DNA of 64,000 bases from Symsagittifera roscoffensis (taxonomy: Eukaryota; Xenacoelomorpha; Acoela; Convolutidae). The stretch is taken from NCBI RefSeq assembly GCF_963678635.1, contig NC_087069.1, positions 39,577,076 to 39,641,075 of the forward strand. The letters run 5' to 3'. Shown here one piece after another: positions 24,696 to 34,778 of the stretch (the stretch's first letter is position 1; each line of letters starts with the position of its first letter). The notes under the pieces were generated by a model. It made no database searches and was not told where the DNA came from. It saw only the letters and a list, made by a program, of their open reading frames with translations. The position numbers and the translations under genes were made by a program.

Positions 24696-24820
24696 TGTGC
24701 GCAATCTCCACACTTCGTGATAAAATCTGTTTTCAAACACTTGAATTATAACGAGTATTTTAACGGGAAAATAACAATATTTTTAACAAACTTTTTTATT
24801 GTTAACATCGGTAACATCGG
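24696..24820 (-). repeat. 3' LTR of the BEL/Pao element
   Basis: Direct repeat of 33,342-33,469, from TGTGC through CTCCACACTT, GTGATAAAATC and GAGTATTTTAACGGGAAAAT to GTTAACATCGGTAACATCGG. On the minus strand it can be read as TGTTACCGATG to GCGCACA. Confidence 0.85.
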
Positions 24821-25840
24821 GTCAGTTCGCTCGTAACGGTCTTTATGTCGGCGGATCTCGCGCATCCGTCCTTGCCATAGTGCAGTTTTAGGATACGTGC
24901 GAGTGGATAATGTCCACGTGGAGTGTCAGGCTCTATGACCCAAAACAAGTCGTCGGCTTTCAACTTAACGTCTGACTGGTTATGCCACTTTGCCCTCCTA
25001 TTGAGGGAAGGAACGTATTCCCGCATCCACCGTGTCCATATTGCCTTAGCGTATGATTGCGCTCTGGCGAACTGCTTCTTATGGTCGAAGTTTTCTTCGA
25101 AACTTAGCGACGGAAAATTCGCTGCGTGTTGAACAAGGATAAAATGATTCGGGGTCAACGCCTCTAAATCTAGCGGATCGGAAGTAACGGCGGTTAACGG
25201 TCTAGCGTAGAGTGATTACTCAAAAAGGCACAGCGTGGTTCTTAGCACCTCCTCAGTTACTCTTCTGTTGCCAAATATGTCATACAAAACGCGCTTGACA
25301 CTCCGAACTAATCGCTCCCAGGAGCCACCATGGTGCGGTGCGCTGGGTGGATTGAATTTCCACTTGATCCCTTTCTGAACAAAAACAGCGGGTGCGAGCT
25401 TGTACTAACTCTCAACGCAAGCTAAGAGCTCTTTCTGAGCGCCAACAAAGTTCGTGCCGTTGTCGGACATGATAGTAGTCGGAGTACCGCGACGTGCAAA
25501 AAACCTCTCCACGCCCATCACACAAGAGCTTGTGTCGAGCGAGGGGACCACTTTAATGTGCACCGCTCTAGTGGTGAGACAGGTGAACAAAAAACCCCAC
25601 CTCTTTTCCGTACTTCTCCGGATTGGAACTAGAGACGGCCCAAAGTAGTCAACACCTGTGTTAGATAAAGGAGGTTGCTTGTAACCCAGCCTTTCAATGG
25701 GCAGGTCAGCCATCATATGAGTTACGGTTTGCGCATTGCGTTTTCGGCACACAACGCAAGTATTTTCAATGTTTCGCAGCAACCATCGCAAATTTAACAC
25801 AACGTACTTCAAATTCACCACCGCACGCATGTAATCCAAG
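24802..25840 (-). pseudogene. BEL/Pao integrase and carboxy-terminal domain
   Basis: Inserts element DNA into the genome. From the right are a zinc-binding CVVC pair, GVDYFGP (first catalytic Asp), SDNGTNFVGA (second Asp), then HHGGSWERL (catalytic Glu) at about 25,330. The family's carboxy-terminal domain follows, with DTPRGHYPLARI and KDGCARSADIK at about 24,920-24,850. The frame is interrupted by an in-frame TAG at about 25,405 and a TAA at about 25,222. The end overlaps the 3' LTR by a few codons. Confidence 0.9.
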
Positions 25841-26189
25841 CCTTGATGGAAATTCCTAAAGTGCTGAAGTGTTGAACCAATAACCGAACAACCGCGTGAC
25901 GTGCATCAAGTATAATCGGATGCTTGCTATCGAAATCGGAGTTAACCAAGCGGCTGATGCGCCCAGTCGAGCGAAGGTTGCCAGCTGGTCCAATGAATGG
26001 CGAATACTTGACGATCCGACTTTTCCTCGTGATAACTTTACCGGCTATTAGTAGTTTTAGCTCACTAGGGAATATCTCACCCTGGGACAGATGAATGAGC
26101 TTCTGTTCAGCAATATCCATTTCAGACGGGTCTGTAATTTCTAATATACTCGACCGGAAATGTTCATGTGATGGCAGCCATCTTAACAA
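25815..26189 (-). pseudogene. BEL/Pao linker between RNase H and integrase
   Basis: Carries the conserved linker text of BEL/Pao polyproteins: AEQKLIHLSQGEIFPSEL, then a GRISRL segment and DSKHPIILDARH. It overlaps the next frame at about 25,815-25,839, marking a frameshift into the integrase. Confidence 0.85.
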
Positions 26190-26386
26190 AAATGCTACTG
26201 TGCGTTTGTATTTTACAATTAAATTGAATCTCTCCCATTTTCAGAGGGGAAAATTTTTTTCTGTCAAAACATCGACGACGATTTTTGACGAATTTTCCAG
26301 ACAAATGTCGATATCACATGATGGTCCTTTGAGTCTTATTTTATCAATAACCCTTGTATCGGTCTTGAGCGGCCAATCAGTTGTTC

Positions 26387-26818
26387 TCAATATACTAGGG
26401 CCATTAACCCAGCTGCTTTCCTTGAGGGCTTCCGAAGAATCCCTCGTGTACCGGTATCAGCTGGGTTATCACCGCTAAGTATGTGATGCCACTGATCAGT
26501 GTTGGTAGACTCCAGAATCTCACCAGTGCGATTACAAACAAAAACGGGTAGTTTACTACAAGAGTGAAGCCACTGAAGAACAATGGTACTATCTGTCCAC
26601 ATGAAAATATCCGTAACTTTGAAAGTAAGACCTTTCAAAATTTCTTCTTTCAAGCGGGTTGCAAGAAGAGCCGCTTGAAGCTCTAACTTTGGAATAGAAA
26701 GCGCTTTCATAGGCGCGACGCGGGCATTCCTAAACACAAAGGCTAATTCGGTTTGATGGGAGCTAGCAAGTCGCACGAAGGAAAGCGACGGCACAGAAAA
26801 CATCCTGCGAACTATCAC
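26387..26818 (-). pseudogene. BEL/Pao RNase H domain
   Basis: Degrades the RNA strand during reverse transcription. Visible landmarks are SIPKLELQAALLATRL, FMWTDSTIVLQWL (with a catalytic Asp), FVCNRTGEILES and SGDNPADTGTRG, in the order of this family. It follows the RT frame with a one-base shift in the 26,763-26,818 overlap, and a stop truncates it near 26,387. Confidence 0.9.
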
Positions 26819-28145
26819 CGAACATGTGAAGTTCTATTCGGTCGAAAGGTTCAGTGAAATAGCTGCGAGGTATTGTCAGAGAACCTAACAAATGAAGACG
26901 TGAATGCCACTCAAGGAGTTGCTTTTTGATTTCCTGTGGCAGATCATCGTCCCATTTTGGACCACTGATTCGCCAGATATCTTTTAATAGAAGGCGAGCC
27001 TTCACGGTATACGGAGCCACTAACCCAATTGGATCAAAAACAGAAGAAACAAAACTCAACACGGTACGCTGAGTGATTGCTTTGTCTAGTGGACGATCAA
27101 CCCCTCTACTAACGACTAAGGTATCTTTTACCTGATCCCACTTCAGACCGAGAACATGCGACGACTGGTCTGGACTCGCACAAATATCTTTAACAGACGA
27201 ATTGGACTCCCGGTTGTCAGGATCAAGAGCGGTTGTTACGTCGGGCACGTTGCTGACAAATTTTGTCAAACGAAACCCACCTAGTTTAAGCAACGAGATT
27301 AAATCCCTACTTAATTTCAAGGCGTCATCCTTGTTTTGAAAAAAATCCAGATAATCATCCATATAAAGTTTCCGGACAACAGCAGAAGCAGCTTCGGGGT
27401 ACTCAGCTCGATTATCTGATGCAGTCTTCTGCAAAGAAAAATTCGCACTAGTCGGCGAGTCACGAGCACCAAAAATGTGACGCGTATATTGGTGAACTAC
27501 CACACATGATGTGGGGTCCTCCCGCCACAAAAAACGAAGAGAAGGTTGATCTTCTTCACGGACTCCAACATGTAAAAACGTCCCTTCAATGTCAGCTGAA
27601 ACGGCGTATTTATGCTGACGGAATCTTAAAAGTACAAAAATGAGGTTTTGAAGGAGGTCCGGGCCAACCAACAGAGATTTGTTCAAGGAAGCGCCATGAC
27701 ACTTCGATGCCCCATTGAGGACTCGGCGCACCTTACCGGGTTTATTCGGGTTCAACACCGGGTGATGCGGGAGATACCAATCACGATGGGCGCGTGATTT
27801 GGGATCGTGTGCCTTAACGGTTATGACATATCCTTTTTGTATATCTTCTCTAATTGTTTCGGCGTATTTTTCACGGAGCGACGGATCCTTATCTAGCCTC
27901 CTTTCCAAATACTTTAATTGAATTAAGGAGGAAAAATAGTTATTCGGTAAAGTAATTTCCTTATCGTTCCAAAGCATTGGTACAATGTACCTCTCACCAT
28001 CGTGAAAGGTGTCATTTTTCAAAAGGGACAAAGCGCGGTTGTCAGCGGCGGAACGGGCATCTACCTGCTTGAAGGCTCCATATGACTCCAACTCATACCA
28101 TGTTTTAATTTGGTCCGCAAGAGACATGTCTTCGACAACACACAC
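26763..28145 (-). pseudogene. BEL/Pao reverse transcriptase
   Basis: The longest intact frame of the window, about 460 codons. It contains RDWYLPHHPVLNPNKPGKVR and RRVLNGASKCHG of the fingers, KYAVSADIEGTFLHVGV (motif A Asp), FGARDSPTSANFSLQ (motif B region), and KLYMDDYLDFF with the catalytic YMDD. The connection segment GLVAPYTVKARLLLKDIW and a DLPQEIKKQL segment follow. This single domain could still be translatable, although the polyprotein around it is broken on both sides. Confidence 0.92.
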
Positions 28146-28199
28146 TTAAAGCAAGACGAGTTCGAATTAAAGGACGGCGGTAATGGACCACTCAAAACC

Positions 28200-29056
28200 C
28201 AACATATCGGAAGGCGTACGGCGCACGGTGAAATAGAGTCCTCCCCCAGAAGGTACTAAACGGGTCTTATGGCATGGTAGAAATCCTGTCCAATTATTAT
28301 TTCGACTTCCTCATACTTATAATGCATAGGTTTTATCGGAGCCAACTGCGGCTTTTTTTCCTGTAATTCAGGAATACTTATGCTATCCTATCCAATGCGA
28401 ATATGATCCTTAACATAAGCTCGAAAAGAAAACGAAAAATCACTATTATTCGTTTCGGCGGAAACTTGTAAACTTACTTGATGAATTTAATCCTTTTATG
28501 GTGAGGTTAACGGGAGTTCCAAACAAATGGAGACGTTTTACGACATCGGCGGATACCCATGAGTGCGTCGAACGCTATCGCAAAGAGCTAGGGCATTAGT
28601 AATCGTCGCATCCGAAGAGACGGCGAGTGATGCAACTGGTAGAAGGCATTTAATTGACTCCTGGCTATGAATATCGCCGACGGCAGCGTTATTCGATACA
28701 TGTTTAGTGTTTGTGTTACCTGACGCCGGGGTATTTTTGGTATTCTTAGCAGGAAACATTTTCTCAGCTCCGTGTAAGAGCACGTTGTGCGTGCTTTCAT
28801 AATCTGACTTGGGGCACTTTCTGGCCTTGCTACAATTGCGAAAACTGTGATTGCTCTGTAAATACGAAAAGCAAAGTTTTTGTTCGGCTACATGTTTCGC
28901 TCGCTGAGTAGCGTTTTTCTCTTTGAATACGGCGCAATTCCAAAGAGCGTTATGACCTTTACATACAGAACATGGAGGGAACTTTGGTTTTTCCTTAGTC
29001 TTATCACTCACCTTTGCATTACTAGCAAACACTTTCGTACCTACTTTTTGCTTCAC
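28200..29056 (-). pseudogene. BEL/Pao zinc-knuckle region and protease
   Basis: The frame 29,056-28,538 contains the paired Cys/His clusters of BEL gag (CSVCKGHNALWNC, then CFSYLQSNHSFRNC, in which one expected Cys is Tyr). It then reaches the aspartic protease, where ALCDS is the start of the DSG active site. A frameshift follows directly, and the continuation SWVSADVVKRLHLFG is readable in another frame. The protease is therefore inactivated within its catalytic loop. The 28,200-28,500 stretch shows only fragments of the remaining linker. Confidence 0.8.
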
Positions 29057-29059
29057 TGG

Positions 29060-29848
29060 TTATTCAGACTTAACCTTAGAATTAATTTTTTCTAGCCTCT
29101 CATGACCCTCAGCCTTTTCTTTAAGCCATTCGTTGAAATCTAGCAGAGTTGGTCGATGCCACTGGCGTCTTACGGTTTGCATCGACCATGCCTCCTTAAG
29201 GTTCGGGGGAAGCTTACTCACAGCCTGATTCGGTAAGTTAACACTTTTCAGGTCATCGTTAAAAGATAGAGACTTGAATACGGCAGCAAGTCCAGAAATT
29301 GTAGAGGAAAAGCCAATTACGTTTTCCGAGTTATGTAATTTCAGCGGCGGCAAATTACTCAATTTATCTAGATGAGCCCCTACTACAGCATGCGGCTGCC
29401 CGAACTTTCTTTGAAGAGTTGCTAATGCGTCTTTATATAGCACTCCGCTATAGCTATACTCAGCGATAGCGGATTTTGCTTTAACCACTACGAGCGTTTT
29501 CAGATAGGTAAGCTTTTCATCGTCACTGAGTATGGCTGAATCGACCGTCGATATGAACTGCTCAAATCACTCATGCCAATTAAGTGGGTTGCCATCGAAC
29601 TGGGTCAGCTTCCACTCAGGGAGATAATCTTTTCGGCTGTGCATGAGTATATTAACCAACTCTCGGGTCGAAAGTGGACGCTCGACGTCTGCACCAGGTA
29701 AATCACCGCGAGTTGGCTCTGTGTAACTCGAAGAAATACCGTGACAATCAGGAACGAACGGTTGATTACCATATGAAGAAATTTCAGTCTTGTGCAAAGA
29801 ACACAGTCCCTCCACTTGTATAAGGAACAAAATTATTCGTAGGAACAA
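29060..29848 (-). pseudogene. BEL/Pao gag capsid-like domain (DUF1759)
   Basis: Capsid-like part of gag. LTQFDGNPLNWHE at about 29,580 and, after an in-frame TGA, STVDSA-LSDDEKLTYLKTL lead into AHLDKLSNLPPLKL and SKLPPNLKEAWS. These landmarks match the DUF1759 region shared by BEL/Pao gag proteins. Two frames (29,848-29,567 and 29,488-29,060) are separated by the single stop. Confidence 0.85.
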
Positions 29849-30386
29849 TCGGAGTTAATGCGGAAAAAACAGTTGTCGAAGGAACGTAGTGTTGTTGAGC
29901 TGACATTAAAGGGGCAGCAATAGCTGGTCTACACAAAAAACTATAGGTACTATAGTCTTCACTTGAGAAGTTATAACTACTAACGGGAACACCCGTATGT
30001 TGTGATAGGATTACAGGTGCTTGGTAGCCAGCTACGACTGATCCTGTAGTTTGATGACTTAAAGACACCTGATTAATTGCTGTTGATGCAGGAACGAACG
30101 GTGCTACACCAAAAGGAACTTCTGCAGATGTTGTCGGAGCAAAATAATTTTCAGAATTTACCGGGACTACTGACCCTGTGTTTGGATTACCTAGCACTGG
30201 ACGAGTGGACAAAAAAGTTTGCTGAGGCAAATTATTAGAAACAATTTGTATGACCTGCTGTAACCCTACTGGATTGTTAACGGGAACCTGAGATCGGACC
30301 AAATTCGACAAATTATGTTGTTGTCCGTGAATTTGGTTACTGTAAAACAATCCCGGATCACTAGAAGCTGCCTGGCCATTATTCAC
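29784..30386 (-). pseudogene. BEL/Pao gag, low-complexity Gln/Val/Pro segment
   Basis: A 200-codon open frame rich in Gln, Val, Pro, Ser and Asn without recognisable domains. It sits between the coiled-coil part and the capsid-like part of gag and is probably a disordered linker. It shifts frame at about 29,790-29,848 into the next segment. Confidence 0.6.
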
Positions 30387-30398
30387 TCCTATAAAATT

Positions 30399-31378
30399 TC
30401 ATGAGACCATGTACTTTGTTGACGCAGGATAAGTTTCCTCAGGAGCTGTCGAACGAACGTGCTGCTCTTGATTGGGAACTACAACAGCATCAGGCTGATT
30501 GTGGTCGACAGACTCGACCCAGTGACGCGTACGATCGTTTTCGTCTATTGTTACTTGTGGAGAGATTCGAGTTAAACTACTTTCCTCAGCATTCTCGCTG
30601 ATTTCCGACAATTCATCTTCTAACTCAAGCCCTTTCAACTCAATTTCTGCCAGTTTTTTCCTGTGTTCTGCAGCCAATTCTTCCAACTCTAAACTGCTTT
30701 GTTGTTCTAAAACACATTGTTTCATCTTGTTTTGCTGCTCTTTCAGTCTTAATGATACCTTTGCCTGCCTCTCAAGTTCCTCTTGTTGTTTTTTAATATC
30801 ATTAAATTGCGCTTTTTCTCAGAGAGTGTTTTCGACGGAGCGGCGGTATAACGACTAGATTTGTGAGAACCCGATTGCTGATGACGGCTGCTTCGGTGTG
30901 ACAACTTAGAGCGGGTATCTCTTTTATGCGACTGAGGTTTTTCGCTTTTTTCAGAATGATGAGAAACTTTTGAGCTGCTATCTTGTCACTTTTGAACTGT
31001 TACTGCCTCAAAACTTGTCTTATATTTGATAGCTTCCTGCAGAATTTTATCGTTGCTTTGAGTCAACTTATGAAGCCACATATCCTGTGCCGGTATCATT
31101 TCGTCGATATTGGCACTTTTTGCAGCCATATCAATCATCTCATTATTTATCTCGACCGCCTGTTCTATATAGTTCCTACATTTTTCAATATAAGTATCAA
31201 TTTTTGAGCAACGACTCTGATTCTCTATGTATTCTAAAATTATTTCGTGGCATTTATAAAGTTCGTTTTCGAGATTGCTACGTTTCTCAAACAACTTGTT
31301 AATTTTCTTCTGAAACTTAACTTCCATGCTTAATAACTTCAGAAATAAACGACTCTTAGAAAATACTTTTTTTTTCAC
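30399..31378 (-). pseudogene. BEL/Pao gag, amino-terminal coiled-coil region
   Basis: The frame 31,378-30,986 is Lys/Glu-rich and helical. It continues through a His/Ser/Arg/Lys-rich tract (30,980-30,830) into a long charged coiled coil (EKAQFNDIKKQQEELER, then LEELAAEHRKKLAEIELKGL) at about 30,815-30,600. Frame changes occur near 30,985 and 30,815. Long coiled coils at the gag amino terminus are usual in this family. Confidence 0.7.
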
Positions 31379-31400
31379 TCAAGTAAATCCACAATATACT

Positions 31401-31883
31401 CTAATACATCAATAACTTACAAGGGGGAGTAACTTGAAGTTTTAACGCTTTAAGTCTGTTGTGAATCGCTCTAGGATTTTTAGGCGACAAACGGTTTTGC
31501 TTCTTCTTAGCTTTCAGTGTACTTAGCTCAGCACTGTATCGTCTAAGTAACAACAGAGTCTTCAACTCAAGGGAAGGGGGCTGGTGCAGCTCCTTATACT
31601 TTTCGATAAGTATTTGGTCTTTGGCCTTTCGCTTTGAGATAAAATCCTCAATTATGTTAAGAACGAGAATACTTGTTTTTTTCAACTCTTTTTCTATATT
31701 GTCCGTACCGTTGCGGCGACAGTATACAATACGGGTAATATTCTCCTTGTATCTCAAAAGAAGGCTCTTCAGTTGGTCAGTACTCAAACTACGGTTGTTG
31801 TTACTGCGGTGCTTAGTAATGGAGTTATTTATGGCGTCGTGCCAAATAACTAGATCTTTCCGATTCGACAAAAAGTGGTGCAA
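31401..31883 (-). CDS. Unassigned basic ORF upstream of BEL gag
   Basis: A 160-codon frame that is Lys/Arg- and Leu-rich with no motif I recognise. It lies directly upstream of the gag coiled coil on the same strand within the LTR-bounded element, so it may be the gag amino terminus separated by a stop at about 31,401, or a short extra ORF. Confidence 0.4.
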   Translation of the reverse strand: MHHFLSNRKDLVIWHDAINNSITKHRSNNNRSLSTDQLKSLLLRYKENITRIVYCRRNGTDNIEKELKKTSILVLNIIEDFISKRKAKDQILIEKYKELHQPPSLELKTLLLLRRYSAELSTLKAKKKQNRLSPKNPRAIHNRLKALKLQVTPPCKLLMY

Positions 31884-33321
31884 TTAGTATTGGATAGTTT
31901 TCTGCGAGTCCCTGGCATTAAAGTTTAAACTTAAACCGGGCTTTGTGAAACAAGTCTCTTTCACGCGCTTTTGAGACGGCGCGGATAGTATACGGAGCGC
32001 GTGGTCGAGAGAACTAGCTCCTAGAATGAATACCATATATTTAAGAGAACTATGCGACGGCTACGTTACGCTTAAGTACCAATGGGGTGGGGAAATTAAG
32101 TAGGTTGGTTGAACTCCAACAATGCACACGGAGTAAACTTGAGGATGAAAGAATTCAATTTAACTCACTTAATATCACCGTAGCTGACCACTCAACATTA
32201 GTGTCGCGCAACGAAGTCAATAATCGGACGGACTGAAACGGCTTATATTTACTTGAAGCGAACTGGCTTGAAGTCTTACCAATGTTGGTGGGGGATCAGG
32301 CAAATTGGTTAAGTTCCAACAACACACGCGGAAAAAACCTGAAGATGAAAAAACTCAACCTAATTTGCCTGATATTTCGCTACCAGACCACTTACCATAA
32401 GGTTGGTATCATGTTACAGCACAGTTTCGCAGAAATCTGGGGACGTTTTGAGGATTTTTTGGCAATTTTTAACTTTTTTCTCAATTTTTTTTCGGAAAAT
32501 TTTGGTCAACAGGTTCGAGTCGTAAACCAATCCAAAAAACTAGTCCAGTACCTTTTATCTGTGTTCCGATTTCACGGAGTAGTATTCCGTTCACAAATAT
32601 CCAAAAAAACTTTGGTATGGAGAAAATTACCACTTTTAGCTTGCTTTGAGTTGGGATACACAATAAGACATCGTATATAATTTTATTGCAAAGAAAGTTT
32701 ATGAGAAAAAAAACTAGACGAGTCTTACAGTTTTTGACGATTTTTTGGAGATTGGCGTCACCGGATTACTGGAGAAATTGAGCTCCTTGAATGCAGCTCC
32801 TTGCTCCGGTGATGTCACTTGTGTGATTGGAAGTTAGTCTTCGTTGTAGTCACAGGCGGCCTGGACTTCTTTGATAGCCTCAGCAACAGGTTTCAGTGTA
32901 TCCTTCGAACAGTAAATCGATCTCAATGCTTGCTTCGCTGCTTGAGGAGAGAGAGAATTCTCTTGGCTCGTTCGCATGTAGTTCTCAGCCTCCTCATTGC
33001 TCTTTTGTTCGTCGAGATATCTTTCTGGTGTTTCCTCTTGAACTCAAATTTGAGATGGTCGACCAAGATGTTATCGATATCTTCACCACCCAAATGAGTG
33101 TCTCCAGCTGTAGACTTCGCTTCAAATATACCATCGTCAATGGCAAGAACGGACACATGAAGGTTTCACCTCCCAAGTCGAAGATCAGGAGGTGCTTTTC
33201 GGAGTCTCCGTCCTTCTTCTTGTCAAGACCGGAGATAATTAGTGGAATGGAAACTCTTTTTTAAAGATCTAAATTAGGCTTAATTCGGGTCCCTTATGCA
33301 GAATCGTGAATAACTTTGTTG
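31884..33321 (-). other. Long leader of the BEL/Pao element
   Basis: Non-coding leader between the primer-binding site and the first ORF. It contains a diverged direct repeat (about 32,105-32,200 and 32,290-32,398, both with GGTT-A-TCCAACAA and GACCACT phrases) and the Hsp70 fragment. No other gene is visible. Confidence 0.55.
32826..33235 (-). pseudogene. Hsp70 coding fragment inside the BEL leader
   Basis: Cytosolic Hsp70-type sequence, intron-free, covering part of the ATPase domain. Visible are GLDKK, then [11 protein letters not shown] (the conserved phosphate-loop region), [35 protein letters not shown]-type text and [15 protein letters not shown]. One missing base just after LGGETF breaks the frame, a second shift follows RAKRIL, and about 20 codons are missing after LFEG. 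It is more GC-rich than its neighbours, consistent with capture of a processed host transcript. Confidence 0.9.
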
Positions 33322-33339
33322 TCCCTTGTGGGGCGCCAA
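33322..33339 (-). other. Primer-binding site, BEL/Pao
   Basis: Minus strand TGGCGCCCCACAAGGGAC lies a few bases inside the 5' LTR, in the position and form of a retroelement primer-binding site. Confidence 0.75.
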
Positions 33340-33341
33340 AA

Positions 33342-33469
33342 TGTGCACGTCAACCTCCACACTTTGTGATAAAATCTTTTTTCAAACACTTGAGTTATAA
33401 TGAGTATTTTAACGGGAAAATAACGATTTTTGTAACAAACTTTTTTATAGTTAACATCGGTAACATCGG
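33342..33469 (-). repeat. 5' LTR of the BEL/Pao element
   Basis: Second LTR copy, with scattered substitutions relative to 24,696-24,820. Confidence 0.85.
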
Positions 33470-33674
33470 CCACAAAAAACTGCATAACTCAAAGCAAGCT
33501 GCAAAAATGGCCAGTATTTGTCCTTGAGAATAACTGTTCTTTTTAAAGGTCAGCCTTAATCAAGGCTGAACCAAATTAGAGCGAAAAGACGGTTAAAATA
33601 GGTTTTGGGGGGATCGAATCTGGTTACAGAGCATCCCATCAAGTTCGGTGCACAATTGAGTTCTAGAAAGGAAA

Positions 33675-33755
33675 TGACCTAGTCGGGATTCGAACCGGCG
33701 CCGAACCCGCCGGGACGCACCATGTATACGCTTGGCTACTGTCCCTATATGCATT
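33675..33755 (-). repeat. tRNA-like sequence (SINE head or tRNA pseudogene)
   Basis: On the minus strand an A-box-like TAGCCAAGCGTATACATGG is followed 30 bases later by a perfect B box, GGTTCGAATCCC. Acceptor and T-stem pairing is poor, so it is unlikely to be a working tRNA. Confidence 0.5.
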
Positions 33756-33924
33756 TACATTTTGATTCAGTTTTATGCATTTATACTTTAGCACATTTGC
33801 GCTGCAACATAAGTCAATAAAACAAAAGTTAAAAAATAGTTCGACCGAATAAAGATTTTGAGCCTCAAAAAACAAGCTAGGAAAGCAAAGGAAAAGAAAA
33901 AGTAGTATTGTAACCCATCGTGTG

Positions 33925-34080
33925 TCCCAAGAGGGGGAGGGGGTTCATTCCAATTGGGGGGGGGGGGTCAAAAATGTCCTAAATCCCAAGTGAGGGGTCC
34001 TAAATTTTTAGGACCCACCTATAGGTTTCAGAATCAAAATGGCCCGACCCAAAGTAGAAAGACTCCCACCCTCAGGGATA
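33925..34080. repeat. G-run repeat, copy 1
   Basis: Contains a run of 12-13 G (about 33,955-33,967) and the phrases GGTCAAAAA-GTC, AGTGAGGGGTCCTAAA and TTAGGACCC. The same family occurs at 61,225-61,375 in a more complete palindromic form. Confidence 0.55.
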
Positions 34081-34778
34081 CCCGGGAGAAAAAATACTTT
34101 GGTCTTAGGACAGAAAAGTACTTTGGTGTGAAATTTATTCTCGCTCGGTGATTAAATTTAATCGGTTCTAAACTTTCCCGATATTAATTTAAAAAGTGTG
34201 GGCATATCCGACTGCGGTTTTGTCGCTTATTTTTATTTTTAAGCTAACCCTTTTCGTTCATTTAAATATGCGTTTACATAAAGTATCATTAAAATTTCCT
34301 TTTTGTTTTAAAATCCTTTGGTAATTATTGTTCATTTATTTCCCGCTATTTTCTCCAACCTTATTTTCCATTTTATTTTCTTCCACTTCGTAACTTTGTT
34401 CTTTTTCCGCCCTGTTATTTAGTTAGTATCTAATATTTTGCTCCTGTTTCAAGGGTAGGTTGTAATTACCACTCCCGTTGTGCTGGTCTGCTTAAAGTAA
34501 AACAAGGTTTGCTGAACTTTGTATATTTATAAATGCACAGCTGTAATTCCAAGTAACAAGACAATTTAGCCAAATTTTTAAGAAGCTAGGTTTTGATTGA
34601 TCAACTATTATCAAGTTTTCTCCTTTTTTTCTGACTTTTTTGAACTAACAGACGCATCTGTTAGAATGAACGGGTTTTTAATAGGCGGAGGTTCTCGCGA
34701 ACAGCTACCCGCGATCTCTTTTTTGAGCTCTTCTTCCGCGTAGCGTTCTTGAAGAAAGCCTTTATCAGGGACCTGAAA

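Larger units (their letters stand above)
24696..33469 (-). mobile_element. BEL/Pao LTR retrotransposon, decayed
   Basis: Minus-strand element of about 8.8 kb with ~125-bp LTRs at both ends, a TGGCGCC-type primer-binding site, a long gag, then protease, RT, RNase H, integrase and the DUF5641-type carboxy-terminal domain, the order typical of BEL/Pao. The coding sequence has only a handful of stops and frameshifts, so it is younger than the gypsy element. The leader (31,884-33,321) is unusually long and carries an Hsp70 fragment. I saw no clear target-site duplication or polypurine tract. Confidence 0.9.
33470..34770. other. No gene; SINE-like and G-rich repeats
   Basis: Between the BEL element and the polymerase remnant I see no coding sequence. 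The stretch contains a tRNA-like sequence at about 33,675-33,755 and a G-rich repeat at about 33,925-34,050, described separately. The rest is AT-rich. Confidence 0.5.

Noticed and set aside
26095-26478. 127-codon plus-strand ORF in the BEL region
   Set aside because: Antisense shadow of the RNase H/linker coding sequence.
32282-32680. 132-codon plus-strand ORF
   Set aside because: Lies in the BEL leader opposite to the element's direction, low complexity and Phe-rich, no motif.
24696-33469. Target-site duplication for the BEL element
   Set aside because: Flanks TAAGT on the left and CCACA or TCGGC on the right do not match, so none is claimed.
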